A stretch of DNA of 64,000 nucleotides. It comes from CAG-791 sp000431495. Its GTDB lineage: Bacteria > Bacillota > Clostridia > Lachnospirales > Lachnospiraceae. The stretch lies in NCBI GenBank assembly GCA_052117605.1, contig JBQKIT010000009.1; one strand, 5' to 3'. Below are positions 31,680-40,444 of this stretch, in pieces. A program made the position numbers and the translations under genes. Each line of letters opens with the position of its first letter. Position 1 is the first letter of the stretch. The notes under the pieces were generated by a model that had not been told where the DNA came from, did no database searches, and was given only the letters and a program-made list of their open reading frames with translations.

Positions 31680-31929
31680 TCCGGAATACTACATTCTCAG
31701 CTATACAACAGACCAAAGGAAGAAAAAATATCTGATTCAGGAAGAACAGACCCGTGTATATTACCCGCCCGATAATCCGGAAGGCAAATCTTATACAACG
31801 ACTGTTATAAAAGGGTTCAGATGGGACCTGTTGCATGGAAAAAGAAGAAAAGCTGTAAAGTATTATCTGAAGAAGGAATTGAGATACGAAAAACACCAGT
31901 TGGCTGTCTGGAACTTCAAACTGGAGTAA
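31680..31929 (+). other. Unassigned coding-like fragment
   Basis: A frame in the run-out of the broken toxin reads INPEYYILSYTTDQRKKKYL, then FRWDLLHGKRRKAVKYYLK, ending at 31929. It looks like real protein (basic, with ordered Tyr/Lys pattern) but lacks its own start and ribosome binding site. It may be the C-terminus of a lost gene joined to the toxin remnant by deletion. From 31930 to 32201 I see no gene; only AT-rich DNA with the promoter region of the next locus. Confidence 0.35.
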
Positions 31930-32201
31930 TACTACGTGGGAAGATTTCAGGAAATCTTCGTGGTTTCTGGATGGATGTGATGACGCCAGTGATCGCAGCT
32001 ATTGTGATATTTATGCAAAGATTGATCCGGAGTCTATTTAAACGACTCCCTGTTATCACTCTCGAGACCTGATGATAGTTTTGAAATGAATGGGACTGCA
32101 TATACTGGGATACGGGGAATACGCTGTGAGGTTGAGAAGGAGAATATATTTTACGCAAAAATAGAGTAAAAACATACATATTATTAACTTGCGGTGAAGA
32201 A

Positions 32202-32969
32202 ATGAATCTTTATTATGAATTGCTTCAATTTCCTGTTTTCTCGATGAGGGAAGTCAATACTTTATATTCAAGTGAGCGTACAGCCAGAACTGCTCTTGGC
32301 AAATTAGTCAAGGAAGGTATGGTTCTGAAGATACGTAACAGTCTTTATACTTGTGTAAGTGGCGAAAATGGCGGTCCTGTAGCTAATCGATTTCAAATCG
32401 CAAGTGCCATTCACCCTTCTGCTTATGTGTCTCATCATTCGGCGTTTGAGTATTATGGTATTAGTGATCAGGTTTTTTATGATGTATATGTAAGTTCTGA
32501 AATGCGCTTTCATGATTTTGTGTTTGATGGTTATACCTACCATTTTGTAAAATCCCAAATGCAGCAGGGAGTGACCACGCCTCAGTTTGGCGGCGGAGTA
32601 AAGGTGACAGATAAAGAGAGAACAATTCTGGACTCCATAAATGATATGAATCTGATCGCAGGGTTGGAAGAAACTATCACATGCATCAGTTCTGTGGCGG
32701 ATGTGGATGAAGCTAAACTATTAGATTATCTTGAGATCTATGGTAATCCATTCTTATATCAGAAAATGGGGTTTATAGCCAGTCAGTACCGGAATGAGTT
32801 GAATATCAGTGATGAATTCATAAATATATGCAAACAGCGGAAGGGCAGCTCAAAACGATACCTTGTTAACGATATTTCAGCACCCGCTTATGCAAGAGAC
32901 TGGAGCCTTGTTTATCCGAAACATATAAAAGAAATGAAGAACGGAGTGATGGATGATGCCGCAATTTAA
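32202..32969 (+). CDS. AbiEi-family antitoxin (second AbiE locus)
   Basis: 255 residues. An N-terminal winged helix (FSMREVNTLYSSERTARTAL... then LVKEGMVLKIRNSLYT) and the AbiEi C-terminal domain (AYVSHHSAFEYYGISDQ, later KVTDKERTILDSI). It represses the locus and neutralises the toxin that follows. It overlaps the toxin gene by 17 bases, so the two are translationally coupled. This locus is more AT-rich than its neighbours. Confidence 0.88.
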   Translation: MNLYYELLQFPVFSMREVNTLYSSERTARTALGKLVKEGMVLKIRNSLYTCVSGENGGPVANRFQIASAIHPSAYVSHHSAFEYYGISDQVFYDVYVSSEMRFHDFVFDGYTYHFVKSQMQQGVTTPQFGGGVKVTDKERTILDSINDMNLIAGLEETITCISSVADVDEAKLLDYLEIYGNPFLYQKMGFIASQYRNELNISDEFINICKQRKGSSKRYLVNDISAPAYARDWSLVYPKHIKEMKNGVMDDAAI

Positions 32970-33894
32970 CAGGCGGGAATTGGATGAGAGATCACGTCAA
33001 TACGGGTTTAACCGCGATACATTTGAAAAAGTCCTTCGACTTAAAATAATATTAGAGTATTTCAATTCACAGGATTATTTGAAAAAGCATCTGCTTCTGA
33101 AAGGCGGAACAGCTATAAACCTGACCATCTTTAATCTTCCAAGGTTATCGGTGGATATTGACTTGGATTTCGTGCCAAATCTTCCTCGGGAAGAAACCAT
33201 GAGTGCGCGGGAGGCGGTAAGCGATATTATACGCAGATACATGTCAGAACAGGGTTATAGCCTTTCCGAAGCTTCAAGATTCAGCCACAGCCTGGATGCA
33301 TTTCATTATAATTATACAAATGCGGCTGGCAACAGGGATATGATTAAGATTGAAATCAACTATTCCCTTAGGACGCATGTATTTCAGGCAGAGGAGCGAT
33401 GCCTACTCACCGATGCTTTTGGAGAACCGATATCTGTAAACACGGTAGCGGTGGCGGAGATTTTTGCGGCTAAAGCAAACGCTTTAATGAGCAGAGCAGC
33501 CGCAAGAGATTTGTATGACTTCTGTAATATGGTCGATCAGAATACCATTAGTGGGAAGGAAGACTTGTTCCGGAAATGCACGGTATTTTATGCGACGATT
33601 TCGGAAAAGGAGGTTAATAGGACGTTTGATACTGTGGCAATTGATAAACTAAGTTTTTCAAGAATCCGAACAGATCTCTTCCCGGTACTTGGAGTTAACA
33701 AGAAATTTGCTCTGGAAGAGAAGAAGCTGCAGGCAAAAGAATTCATTGCCGCTGTTATGATGCTTCAGGACGGTGAGAAAGAATATATGGATCGTTTTAT
33801 TTCAAAAGAGTACAGACCAGAATTGCTGTTCGGAGACTATGAGATTGTAGAAAGGATCAAAAATCATCCGATGGCTCTTTGGAAATGCAGATAA
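32953..33894 (+). CDS. AbiEii nucleotidyltransferase toxin (intact)
   Basis: 313 residues, complete. Nucleotidyltransferase core: LLLKGGTAINL (near 48-58), the metal motif VDIDLDFV (near 68-75), later AEIFAAKANALMSRAAARDLYDF (quoted piece: AAKANALMSRAAARDLYD) typical of the AbiEii family. Such toxins inhibit growth by modifying tRNA or another nucleotide target, and abort phage infection when the antitoxin is lost. Start at 32953 or the next ATG (32956). The hairpin at 33930 ends the locus and the island's last intact cargo. Confidence 0.9.
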   Translation: MMPQFNRRELDERSRQYGFNRDTFEKVLRLKIILEYFNSQDYLKKHLLLKGGTAINLTIFNLPRLSVDIDLDFVPNLPREETMSAREAVSDIIRRYMSEQGYSLSEASRFSHSLDAFHYNYTNAAGNRDMIKIEINYSLRTHVFQAEERCLLTDAFGEPISVNTVAVAEIFAAKANALMSRAAARDLYDFCNMVDQNTISGKEDLFRKCTVFYATISEKEVNRTFDTVAIDKLSFSRIRTDLFPVLGVNKKFALEEKKLQAKEFIAAVMMLQDGEKEYMDRFISKEYRPELLFGDYEIVERIKNHPMALWKCR

Positions 33895-33929
33895 TATTGT
33901 TTGTGAATTATAATCAGAGAATATCCCCG

Positions 33930-33962
33930 GCGCTTGCTATCATGCAGGCGCTTTTCTTTTTG
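33930..33962 (+). terminator. Terminator of the second AbiE locus
   Basis: GCGCTTGC (33930-33937) pairs with GCAGGCGC (33944-33951, one G-T pair) and is followed by TTTTCTTTTT. Confidence 0.8.
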
Positions 33963-34080
33963 TCCGAATGCACTTTTATGTGACGTTCTCCATCACATGA
34001 ATGTGATGCATGTTAAGCTCATTTTTTTCCGTCCAAGTGCTTTGCGGATTTCCGGAAGATATTTTTCAACATCCATCCGG

Positions 34081-34161
34081 TCAAGCAGCGCCGGATCCAT
34101 AGCAGATCTTCTTCCACAGGGGAGTCTTGACGATTTCGTTTTGCTTATTGTTCTGACTCAT
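34081..34161 (-). pseudogene. 5' stub of a sugar (GPH/MFS-type) transporter
   Basis: Minus-strand frame with GGAGG upstream starts MSQNNKQNEIVKTPLWKKIC and continues YGSGAA before TGA. This is the beginning of glycoside-pentoside-hexuronide type symporters (basic stretch then Gly-rich first helix). The rest is lost. It follows the truncated AraC gene in the same direction, so the pair marks a destroyed sugar locus at the right border of the island. Confidence 0.5.
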
Positions 34162-34287
34162 AAAAATAACCTCCATTTATAGTATCTGATCACACATGGA
34201 AAGGCATTCCCCTTGCCGTTCCCTATGCCATCCATCTTACTGAACAGAGGTTTTGGGTTCATTGCACTCTTTATCTTTAAAATTACA

Positions 34288-34719
34288 TTATTTTGCACAT
34301 GCCTTGCGATATTGAAGAGGAGTCATGCCGTATTCTCTGCGGAAAACGATGATCAATCCTCGTGCGTCCGAAAAACCGCAGTCCAGTGCGATATCCATAA
34401 CATTCCGATCGCTTGAGAGCAGCATGTCCCGAGCCATAATGGCATGATACCGGTTCAGATACTCGATGAATGTCAGAACGGTATTTTTCTTAAAGAAGCG
34501 TGCTAAATATTCGTTGGTAAAGTGAAATTTCTTCGCAATAAAGCTTTGTGTCAGCCTTTCGCTGTAGTGGGCTTCCACATACTGCATGACTCTGCGCAGA
34601 CGTTCGAGATTTTTGGCACTGTTAATGGGAAAGGCTTTCTCTTTTGAAACCAGGCGGTTCTGGCTGAGTCGGTACACCACTTCATATACAAGGCTCATGA
34701 TGTGCAAAATCATTAACAA
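34288..34719 (-). pseudogene. AraC-family regulator, N-terminus missing
   Basis: 143 residues holding the complete double helix-turn-helix of AraC proteins (from VMQYVEAHYSERLTQSFIA to FRREYGMTPLQYRK, about 45-140). Family members are normally about 280-300 residues with an N-terminal cupin sensor; that part is absent and the codons before it are AT-rich non-coding. It may still bind DNA, but is best read as a truncated relic of the sugar locus. Confidence 0.75.
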
Positions 34720-34800
34720 CAGTCTGAATCACTGACTGAAATTGTACGACGAAATCATTTAAAAATGCACAAATAATTTCTTGATTTCATCTTAAAATGA

Positions 34801-34829
34801 TTGAATATAACCACAAAATATGTTGTAAT
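34801..34829 (+). promoter_or_regulatory. Probable promoter of the alcohol dehydrogenase gene
   Basis: TTGAAT (34801-34806), 17 bases, TGTAAT (34824-34829) with TG one base upstream (extended -10). It lies about 40 bases before the dehydrogenase start. Confidence 0.5.
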
Positions 34830-34869
34830 GAGTAAATAAGGGGAAATATTTCACAGGAGGAAGAAAAAT

Positions 34870-36060
34870 ATGGCAAGATTTACATTACCGAGAGATCTTT
34901 ATCACGGGGCAGGTTCTCTGGAAGAACTGAAGAACCTGAAGGGCAAGAAGGCAGTTGTCGTAGTCGGCGGCGGCTCCATGAAGCGCTTTGGTTTTCTGCA
35001 GAGAGTAGAGGAGTATCTGAAGGAGGCCGGCATGGAAGTGGCTCTGTTTGAGGGAGTAGAGCCGGATCCGAGCGTAGAGACGGTCATGAAGGGCGCGAAG
35101 CTGATGCAGGAGTTCGGTCCGGACTGGATCGTAGCAATCGGCGGCGGCTCCCCGATCGATGCAGCAAAGGCGATGTGGGCATTCTACGAGTATCCGGATA
35201 CAAAGTTTGAGGATCTGATCACACCGTTCAGCTTCCCGACCCTGCGCACAAAGGCGAAATTCTGCGCGATTCCTTCTACCTCCGGTACAGCAACCGAGGT
35301 TACGGCATTCAGCGTCATCACAGATTACGAGAAGGGCATCAAGTATCCGCTGGCTGATTTCAATATTACGCCGGATGTAGCAATCGTTGACCCGGATCTG
35401 GCAGAGACGATGCCGCAGAAGCTGACTGCCAACACCGGTATGGATGCGATGACGCATGCAATTGAGGCATACGTTTCCACGCTTCACTGTGATTACACCG
35501 ATCCGCTGGCACTTCATGCAATCAAGATGATCCATGCTTATCTGGTGGATTCCTACAATGGCGACAAAGAGGCAAGAGCCCGCATGCACAATGCACAGTG
35601 TCTTGCCGGCATGGCTTTCTCCAATGCTTTGCTTGGAATCGTCCATTCGATGGCACATAAGACGGGTGCTGCTTTCTCCGGAGGACATATTGTTCATGGC
35701 GCAGCAAACGCAATGTATCTTCCGAAGGTTATCAAATTTAATTCCAAGGAGCCTGAGGCGATGGCACGTTATGCGGATATTGCCAGATTTATCGGCCTTG
35801 CGGGAGACAGCGATGAGGCTCTGACGGATGCCCTGATTGCGGAAATCAAGGAGATGAACAAGAAGCTGAATATCGCTCCGTGCATCAAGCTTTATGAGGG
35901 CGGTATCATTGATGAGAAGGAATTCAATGAGAAGCTGGCAACGGTAGCAGAGCTTGCAGTCGGCGATGCATGCACCGGCTCCAATCCTCGTGCGATTGAT
36001 CCGGAGCAGATGGCGAAGCTTCTGACCTGCTGCTTCTATGATACGGAGGTAGATTTCTGA
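34870..36060 (+). CDS. Iron-containing alcohol dehydrogenase
   Basis: 396-residue group III NAD(P)H-dependent alcohol dehydrogenase, which turns aldehydes and alcohols into each other, for example at the end of mixed-acid fermentation. GGGS motif of the nucleotide site near 97-101 (IGGGSPIDAAKAM), then IPSTSGTATEVT; metal ligands lie in the DAMTHAIEAY, HSMAHKTGAAF and GGHIVHGAANA segments. AGGAGG precedes the ATG. Codons are strongly biased and the promoter and terminator are both good, suggesting high expression. Single-gene transcript: a terminator follows at 36134. Confidence 0.95.
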   Translation: MARFTLPRDLYHGAGSLEELKNLKGKKAVVVVGGGSMKRFGFLQRVEEYLKEAGMEVALFEGVEPDPSVETVMKGAKLMQEFGPDWIVAIGGGSPIDAAKAMWAFYEYPDTKFEDLITPFSFPTLRTKAKFCAIPSTSGTATEVTAFSVITDYEKGIKYPLADFNITPDVAIVDPDLAETMPQKLTANTGMDAMTHAIEAYVSTLHCDYTDPLALHAIKMIHAYLVDSYNGDKEARARMHNAQCLAGMAFSNALLGIVHSMAHKTGAAFSGGHIVHGAANAMYLPKVIKFNSKEPEAMARYADIARFIGLAGDSDEALTDALIAEIKEMNKKLNIAPCIKLYEGGIIDEKEFNEKLATVAELAVGDACTGSNPRAIDPEQMAKLLTCCFYDTEVDF

Positions 36061-36133
36061 TCGCTGTTTGAAATGTATTCGACAGATCAGAATTTCAGGA
36101 TTGAAATGATCTGATAAAAAGCGAGTCATAAAC

Positions 36134-36183
36134 AGAGACAGAACAGGACTTTTGCAAAGGTATCTGTTCTGTCTCTTTATTTT
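36134..36183 (+). terminator. Terminator of the alcohol dehydrogenase gene
   Basis: AGAGACAGAACAG (36134-36146) pairs perfectly with 36164-36176, followed by TTATTTTG. Confidence 0.88.
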
Positions 36184-36228
36184 GCCCTTTTCTTACGAAA
36201 AGTTTTTTATATAAGGAACGGTACGGAT

Positions 36229-37704
36229 TTATTCTTCCACGACAAGACGCCCTTCAACCATGCGGCCAAGGTGCTGGTTCACGGTCATGTACTCTTCCAC
36301 AACATCGCGTGCGGAGGTGGACAATACGCGGGTTTTTCCGTTCTCCTCGGCTTCCTCCAGCGTGATATCCAGAAACGGCTTGAGATTGTTGTAATGGTAT
36401 TTCTGCATGGCAATGGAATACAGGCGTTCCGCATGCAGCTCCTCGCCGTCCAATGTCAGCTCGCGGAAGGCCTGTGCACTCCTTGACCAGACGATGCGCA
36501 TCCCATGGGAAAACTGGTAAAATTCGGTATGTTCGCCCTGAAAAGCCTCTTCCCGGAGGATGTGGCGCAGCATTCGTTCCAGCTGCGTGCCGGTGACCTT
36601 GAGCATATATACGGCGTCATCATAGGGAAGACATTCTACGAGGTCGGCATAGTGTACCACGGGACCGAGAGTATAGCTTCGGATCGCACCGGAGCCCATC
36701 AGCATCAGATCAATGCCGAAGCTGTCACGCAGAATATCGGCAATGAGATCGCCCAGAGCTGTCTCCTGATTGCGTTTGGGATGGGTGAGCTCGTAGGAAA
36801 AACGTGTAATGATGCGGTCGTATTTCTTCGAGGTGGCGGTTTTGTAGCGCTGAATGAAGTTTTCCACCTCCTCATCCCGGGGACAATGAGAGTCATCGAT
36901 GGGGATGATTTCCCATGTGAACGAGTCAATGGCATTGCGGTCGGTGTCCACCATAATGTCGAAGCGGCCAATCTGATCGGTTCCGGTGCCTGCCTGAACG
37001 ATATAGATGTCGTTAACTTTGGCGGGCTCCTCGGGGACCGTGTGGCTGTGCCCGCCGATGATGATATCCACGCCCCAGTCCGGATCCAGAATGGCGGCGA
37101 GCTTTTTGTCCTCTTCAAAGCCAATGTGCGTGAGCAGCACGGTAAAGTCAATGTCAATGGCGTTGTAGGCATTGCAGATATTCCCGACCTCGCGGGCTGC
37201 TTCGCGGATGTCTACAAAGGAGCCGATCAGTTCTTCCGTTTTTGTGGCGGCCAGCACCTCTTCCGTAATGATACCGATAAAAAGAATCTTCATGCCGTCA
37301 ATGCGCGCAATCCAGTAAGGCTGGAACATTCGTTTCCCGTTGGATTTGATATGAAGATTGGCATTGATGATAGGAAAATCCGCGCATTTTTCCAGAAACA
37401 GCAGATGGGCCAGGCCGTAATCAACCTCGTGGTTGCCGATGGTGGCAACATCCGGGCCAATCAGATTCATGATGCCGATGGTGGAAGTGCCTTTGTATTC
37501 CGAGTCGATGACACTTCCCCGGAACATATCTCCCGCGATGGCATAGATGACATTTTTCTCCTCATGCCGAACCTTATTCACGTAGCCGGAAAGCAGAGAC
37601 ACGCCGCCTACCAGCTTTTCATCGATCTTCTCCGCAAGAAAATCGCCGTGCATATCGTTGGAGTGGAGGATTGTCAGTTTTTTGGTATTTTTCTGTCTTC
37701 TCAT
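36229..37704 (-). CDS. UshA/5'-nucleotidase-family metallophosphoesterase
   Basis: 491 residues. N-terminal metallophosphatase domain with LHSNDMHGDF (about 14-23), AGDMFRG, GNHEVDYG, LLTHIGFEED and GGHSHT metal motifs; C-terminal 5'-nucleotidase substrate domain (about 300-490) with ALGDLIAD and GSGAIRS. There is no signal peptide (the N-terminus is MRRQKNTKKLTILHSND), so it is cytoplasmic, unlike UshA itself. It probably dephosphorylates nucleotides or nucleotide sugars. Monocistronic and convergent with the dehydrogenase gene; divergent from the glycan locus. Confidence 0.9.
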   Translation of the reverse strand: MRRQKNTKKLTILHSNDMHGDFLAEKIDEKLVGGVSLLSGYVNKVRHEEKNVIYAIAGDMFRGSVIDSEYKGTSTIGIMNLIGPDVATIGNHEVDYGLAHLLFLEKCADFPIINANLHIKSNGKRMFQPYWIARIDGMKILFIGIITEEVLAATKTEELIGSFVDIREAAREVGNICNAYNAIDIDFTVLLTHIGFEEDKKLAAILDPDWGVDIIIGGHSHTVPEEPAKVNDIYIVQAGTGTDQIGRFDIMVDTDRNAIDSFTWEIIPIDDSHCPRDEEVENFIQRYKTATSKKYDRIITRFSYELTHPKRNQETALGDLIADILRDSFGIDLMLMGSGAIRSYTLGPVVHYADLVECLPYDDAVYMLKVTGTQLERMLRHILREEAFQGEHTEFYQFSHGMRIVWSRSAQAFRELTLDGEELHAERLYSIAMQKYHYNNLKPFLDITLEEAEENGKTRVLSTSARDVVEEYMTVNQHLGRMVEGRLVVEE

Positions 37705-37880
37705 GTGATTACCTCCTTATTGTCATTGTATTTGACGCTGGGGGACTCTTCAAGCTGCGCGCGGATGTTGTTGTCTTCCTGCATAAAGAAAGTGATTAAT
37801 TGCGGAAATTGTTGGATAATAAGTGTAACGTTTTGACGGAATGAAGAAGCACCGGGAAGGTTAAGAACAGGGAGAAAACA

Positions 37881-39446
37881 ATGATGCAGGTTCAATATGA
37901 AAAATGTGTGCCGCGCTGGGGCGTGCAGGAAATTGTTGTGGCAGGAAGAACGGAGGGAAATCCGTTTACGGATTATGAGATATCGGCGATTTTTTCCAAT
38001 GAAAGTGAACGGAAGCGAGTGAACGGCTTCTATGACGGAGAGGGACGTTATATTGTTCGTTTCATGCCCTCCTTCGAAGGAACATATGAATTTACAGTGG
38101 AAGGGACGGCATTGGAGGATACGGGAGCTGTTCAGGAGAACAGATCCGGCGTCTTTGAGGTAACGGCTCCGGAAAAGGGAAATCATGGACCGGTGTATGT
38201 CGCAAATACGTTTCATTTTGCCTATGCGGATGGAACGCCATATTATTCCATCGGAACGACCTGTTATGTCTGGGAACTGCAGAGTGACGAGCTGATTGAG
38301 AAGACGCTGGACAGCCTTGCAAAGAGCCCGTTCAACAAGATTCGGTTCTGTATTTTCCCCAAGCACTATGATTATAACCTTGGAGAACCGCGCTCGTATC
38401 CCTACGAGGGAACGCCGATGGACTCCTCTGTCCTGACAACGGAGAATTTCAACGAGTATACAGGAAAGACGGAAGGCAATCATTTTGACTTCTATCGGTT
38501 TCGGCCGGATCACTTCCGGCATATTGAGCAATGCATTGAGAAGCTGGGGAAAATAGGCATTGAAGCAGATCTCATTGTCATGCATCCCTATGATCGCTGG
38601 GGATTTTCACAGATGACGCCGGAGCAGGATGATCTTTACTGGAAGTATGTGGTGGCCCGGTTTGCGGCGTATCACAACGTGTGGTGGGCGTTTGCAAATG
38701 AATATGACCTTATGAGCCAGAAGCGCATTGCGGACTGGGAAAGATATGCGGAGCTTGTCTGCCGGATGGATCCGTATCAGCATCTTCGCTCCATTCACAA
38801 CTGCAGACCCTTTTATGACCATACCAGGCCCTGGATCACGCATTGCAGCATTCAGAGACAGGATTTATATAAAACAGCGGAGTGCACGAACGAGTGGAGA
38901 GAGCGGTATCGGAAACCGGTTGTGCTGGATGAGATTGCCTATGAGGGAAATATTCAGCATGGATGGGGCAATATCAGTGCGGAGGAGATGGTACGAAGAT
39001 TCTGGGAGGCGGCCTGCCGTGGCGGCTATGCAGGACATGGGGAAACCTATCTGAGCCCGGATCGGATTCTGTGGTGGTCTCATGGCGGAGTACTTCACGG
39101 AGAGAGCTGGAAACGGCTCGGATTTCTGCATGAGATTCTCTGCCAGACGCCGGGACTTGGATTGCAGCCTTATGAGAAATGCGGCTGGGACGAGGTTGCA
39201 GCGGTTCCGGAGGACACCGGAATGTCTTTTCGGTCGGTCAAGGATTACTATTTGATCTACTACAGTTTCATGCGTCCGTGCTTCAAGGAGTATTATTTCG
39301 ATGATACGACGGAATTCGAGCTGAGGGTTCTGGATACCTGGAACATGACGGTGACGGATGCAGGCATTGTCAAAGGGAAATTCCGCGTGGAGCTGCCCGG
39401 GAAGCCGTACATGGCAATTCAGTTAAAACGACATGGCATACAGTGA
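37881..39446 (+). CDS. DUF5060/DUF4038/DUF5605 glycoside hydrolase-like protein
   Basis: 521 residues. N-terminal beta domain DUF5060 (about 1-95), a TIM barrel of the apiosidase-like DUF4038 kind (about 100-400) and a C-terminal DUF5605 domain (about 430-520). Likely catalytic acids are Glu in WWAFANEYDL and Glu in VVLDEIAYEG. No signal peptide, so it acts on imported plant oligosaccharides. GGGAGAAAAC precedes the ATG. It is followed by the YitT gene after 19 bases. The exact glycosidic bond is unknown. Confidence 0.85.
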   Translation: MMQVQYEKCVPRWGVQEIVVAGRTEGNPFTDYEISAIFSNESERKRVNGFYDGEGRYIVRFMPSFEGTYEFTVEGTALEDTGAVQENRSGVFEVTAPEKGNHGPVYVANTFHFAYADGTPYYSIGTTCYVWELQSDELIEKTLDSLAKSPFNKIRFCIFPKHYDYNLGEPRSYPYEGTPMDSSVLTTENFNEYTGKTEGNHFDFYRFRPDHFRHIEQCIEKLGKIGIEADLIVMHPYDRWGFSQMTPEQDDLYWKYVVARFAAYHNVWWAFANEYDLMSQKRIADWERYAELVCRMDPYQHLRSIHNCRPFYDHTRPWITHCSIQRQDLYKTAECTNEWRERYRKPVVLDEIAYEGNIQHGWGNISAEEMVRRFWEAACRGGYAGHGETYLSPDRILWWSHGGVLHGESWKRLGFLHEILCQTPGLGLQPYEKCGWDEVAAVPEDTGMSFRSVKDYYLIYYSFMRPCFKEYYFDDTTEFELRVLDTWNMTVTDAGIVKGKFRVELPGKPYMAIQLKRHGIQ

Positions 39447-39465
39447 GCTGTTGGAAGGGAAGAAC

Positions 39466-40320
39466 ATGCAAAAACAAAAGGAACTTCGGCGTCTTGTGAC
39501 CGTGCTTCTGGCGGCCTGCCTGATGGCGGTCAATATTAAGACCTTTGTCCGGGCCGGCGGCTTGTATCCGGGCGGCGCGACGGGATTGACGATTCTGTTT
39601 CAGCGCATGGCGGAGACGTTTCTTCACTGGGAGGTTCCGTACACCTTGATTAACGTGAGCCTGAATGCAATCCCGGTTTATATTGGTTTTCGGTATATCG
39701 GAAAGAAATTCACGTTGTATTCGCTCCTGATGATTGTGGTCAGTTCATTTCTGACGGATCTGATGCCGGGATTTGTTCTGACATCGGACACACTTCTGGC
39801 ATCCATCTTCGGAGGAATTTTGAATGGAATGGCGATCAGTCTGTGTCTCTCGGTGGATGCGACAAGCGGGGGAACGGATTTTATTTCGATCTATCTGTCC
39901 CAGAAAAGAGGAATTGATTCCTTTAACATCATACTTGGGCTGAATGTTGTCATTCTGGGGGCGGCCGGATTGATGTTTGGCTGGGACAAGGCACTGTACT
40001 CGATTATCTTCCAGTATGTGTCAACGCAGATGATTCACCTGCTCTACCGCGGCTTTCAGCAGATGACGCTGTTCATTGTGACGGATAAGCCGAAGGAGGT
40101 CTGTGAGGCGATCTATCGCATCAGTCATCATGGGGCGACGATCATGGAAGGCGAGGGCAGCTATGGACACCATGCAGAGCCGCTTGTGTATTCGGTGGTC
40201 GATACTCCGGATACGAGAAAGGTGATCAAGGCAATTCGGGATCTGGATGACAGAGCGTTCATCAACTGCGTTCGGACAAGTGAATTGAAGGGAAACTTTT
40301 ATTTCAGTCCGAAGGATTGA
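39466..40320 (+). CDS. YitT-family membrane protein with DUF2179 domain
   Basis: 284 residues: about five or six membrane segments (about 15-180) and a C-terminal cytoplasmic DUF2179 domain (about 215-280, with ATIMEGEGSYGHHAEPLVYSV). YitT-like proteins are of unknown transport function; some are linked to amino acid, metal or redox stress. Start at 39466 (AAGGGAAG upstream) is preferred over 39433, which overlaps the preceding gene. Co-transcribed with the upstream hydrolase by spacing. Confidence 0.85.
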   Translation: MQKQKELRRLVTVLLAACLMAVNIKTFVRAGGLYPGGATGLTILFQRMAETFLHWEVPYTLINVSLNAIPVYIGFRYIGKKFTLYSLLMIVVSSFLTDLMPGFVLTSDTLLASIFGGILNGMAISLCLSVDATSGGTDFISIYLSQKRGIDSFNIILGLNVVILGAAGLMFGWDKALYSIIFQYVSTQMIHLLYRGFQQMTLFIVTDKPKEVCEAIYRISHHGATIMEGEGSYGHHAEPLVYSVVDTPDTRKVIKAIRDLDDRAFINCVRTSELKGNFYFSPKD

Positions 40321-40444
40321 GATTATACCCGTAAAGGTATAAAAGACAAGGAAAACATGAATAATATAACCGATCGGGTATAAAGACATGAAAAAACGGC
40401 ATCTGTTGCCGCTATGAGAAATTAATAAGAAAGGATACTCAAAA

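Noticed and set aside
33936..34182. A plus-strand 82-residue protein
   Set aside because: No ribosome binding site; the minus strand shows a transporter start with GGAGG instead, and the composition is that of an antisense shadow.
40323..40383. Terminator or operator formed by TTATACCCG and CGGGTATAA
   Set aside because: The 9-base arms are 43 bases apart with no T-run; may be chance, so not listed as a feature.
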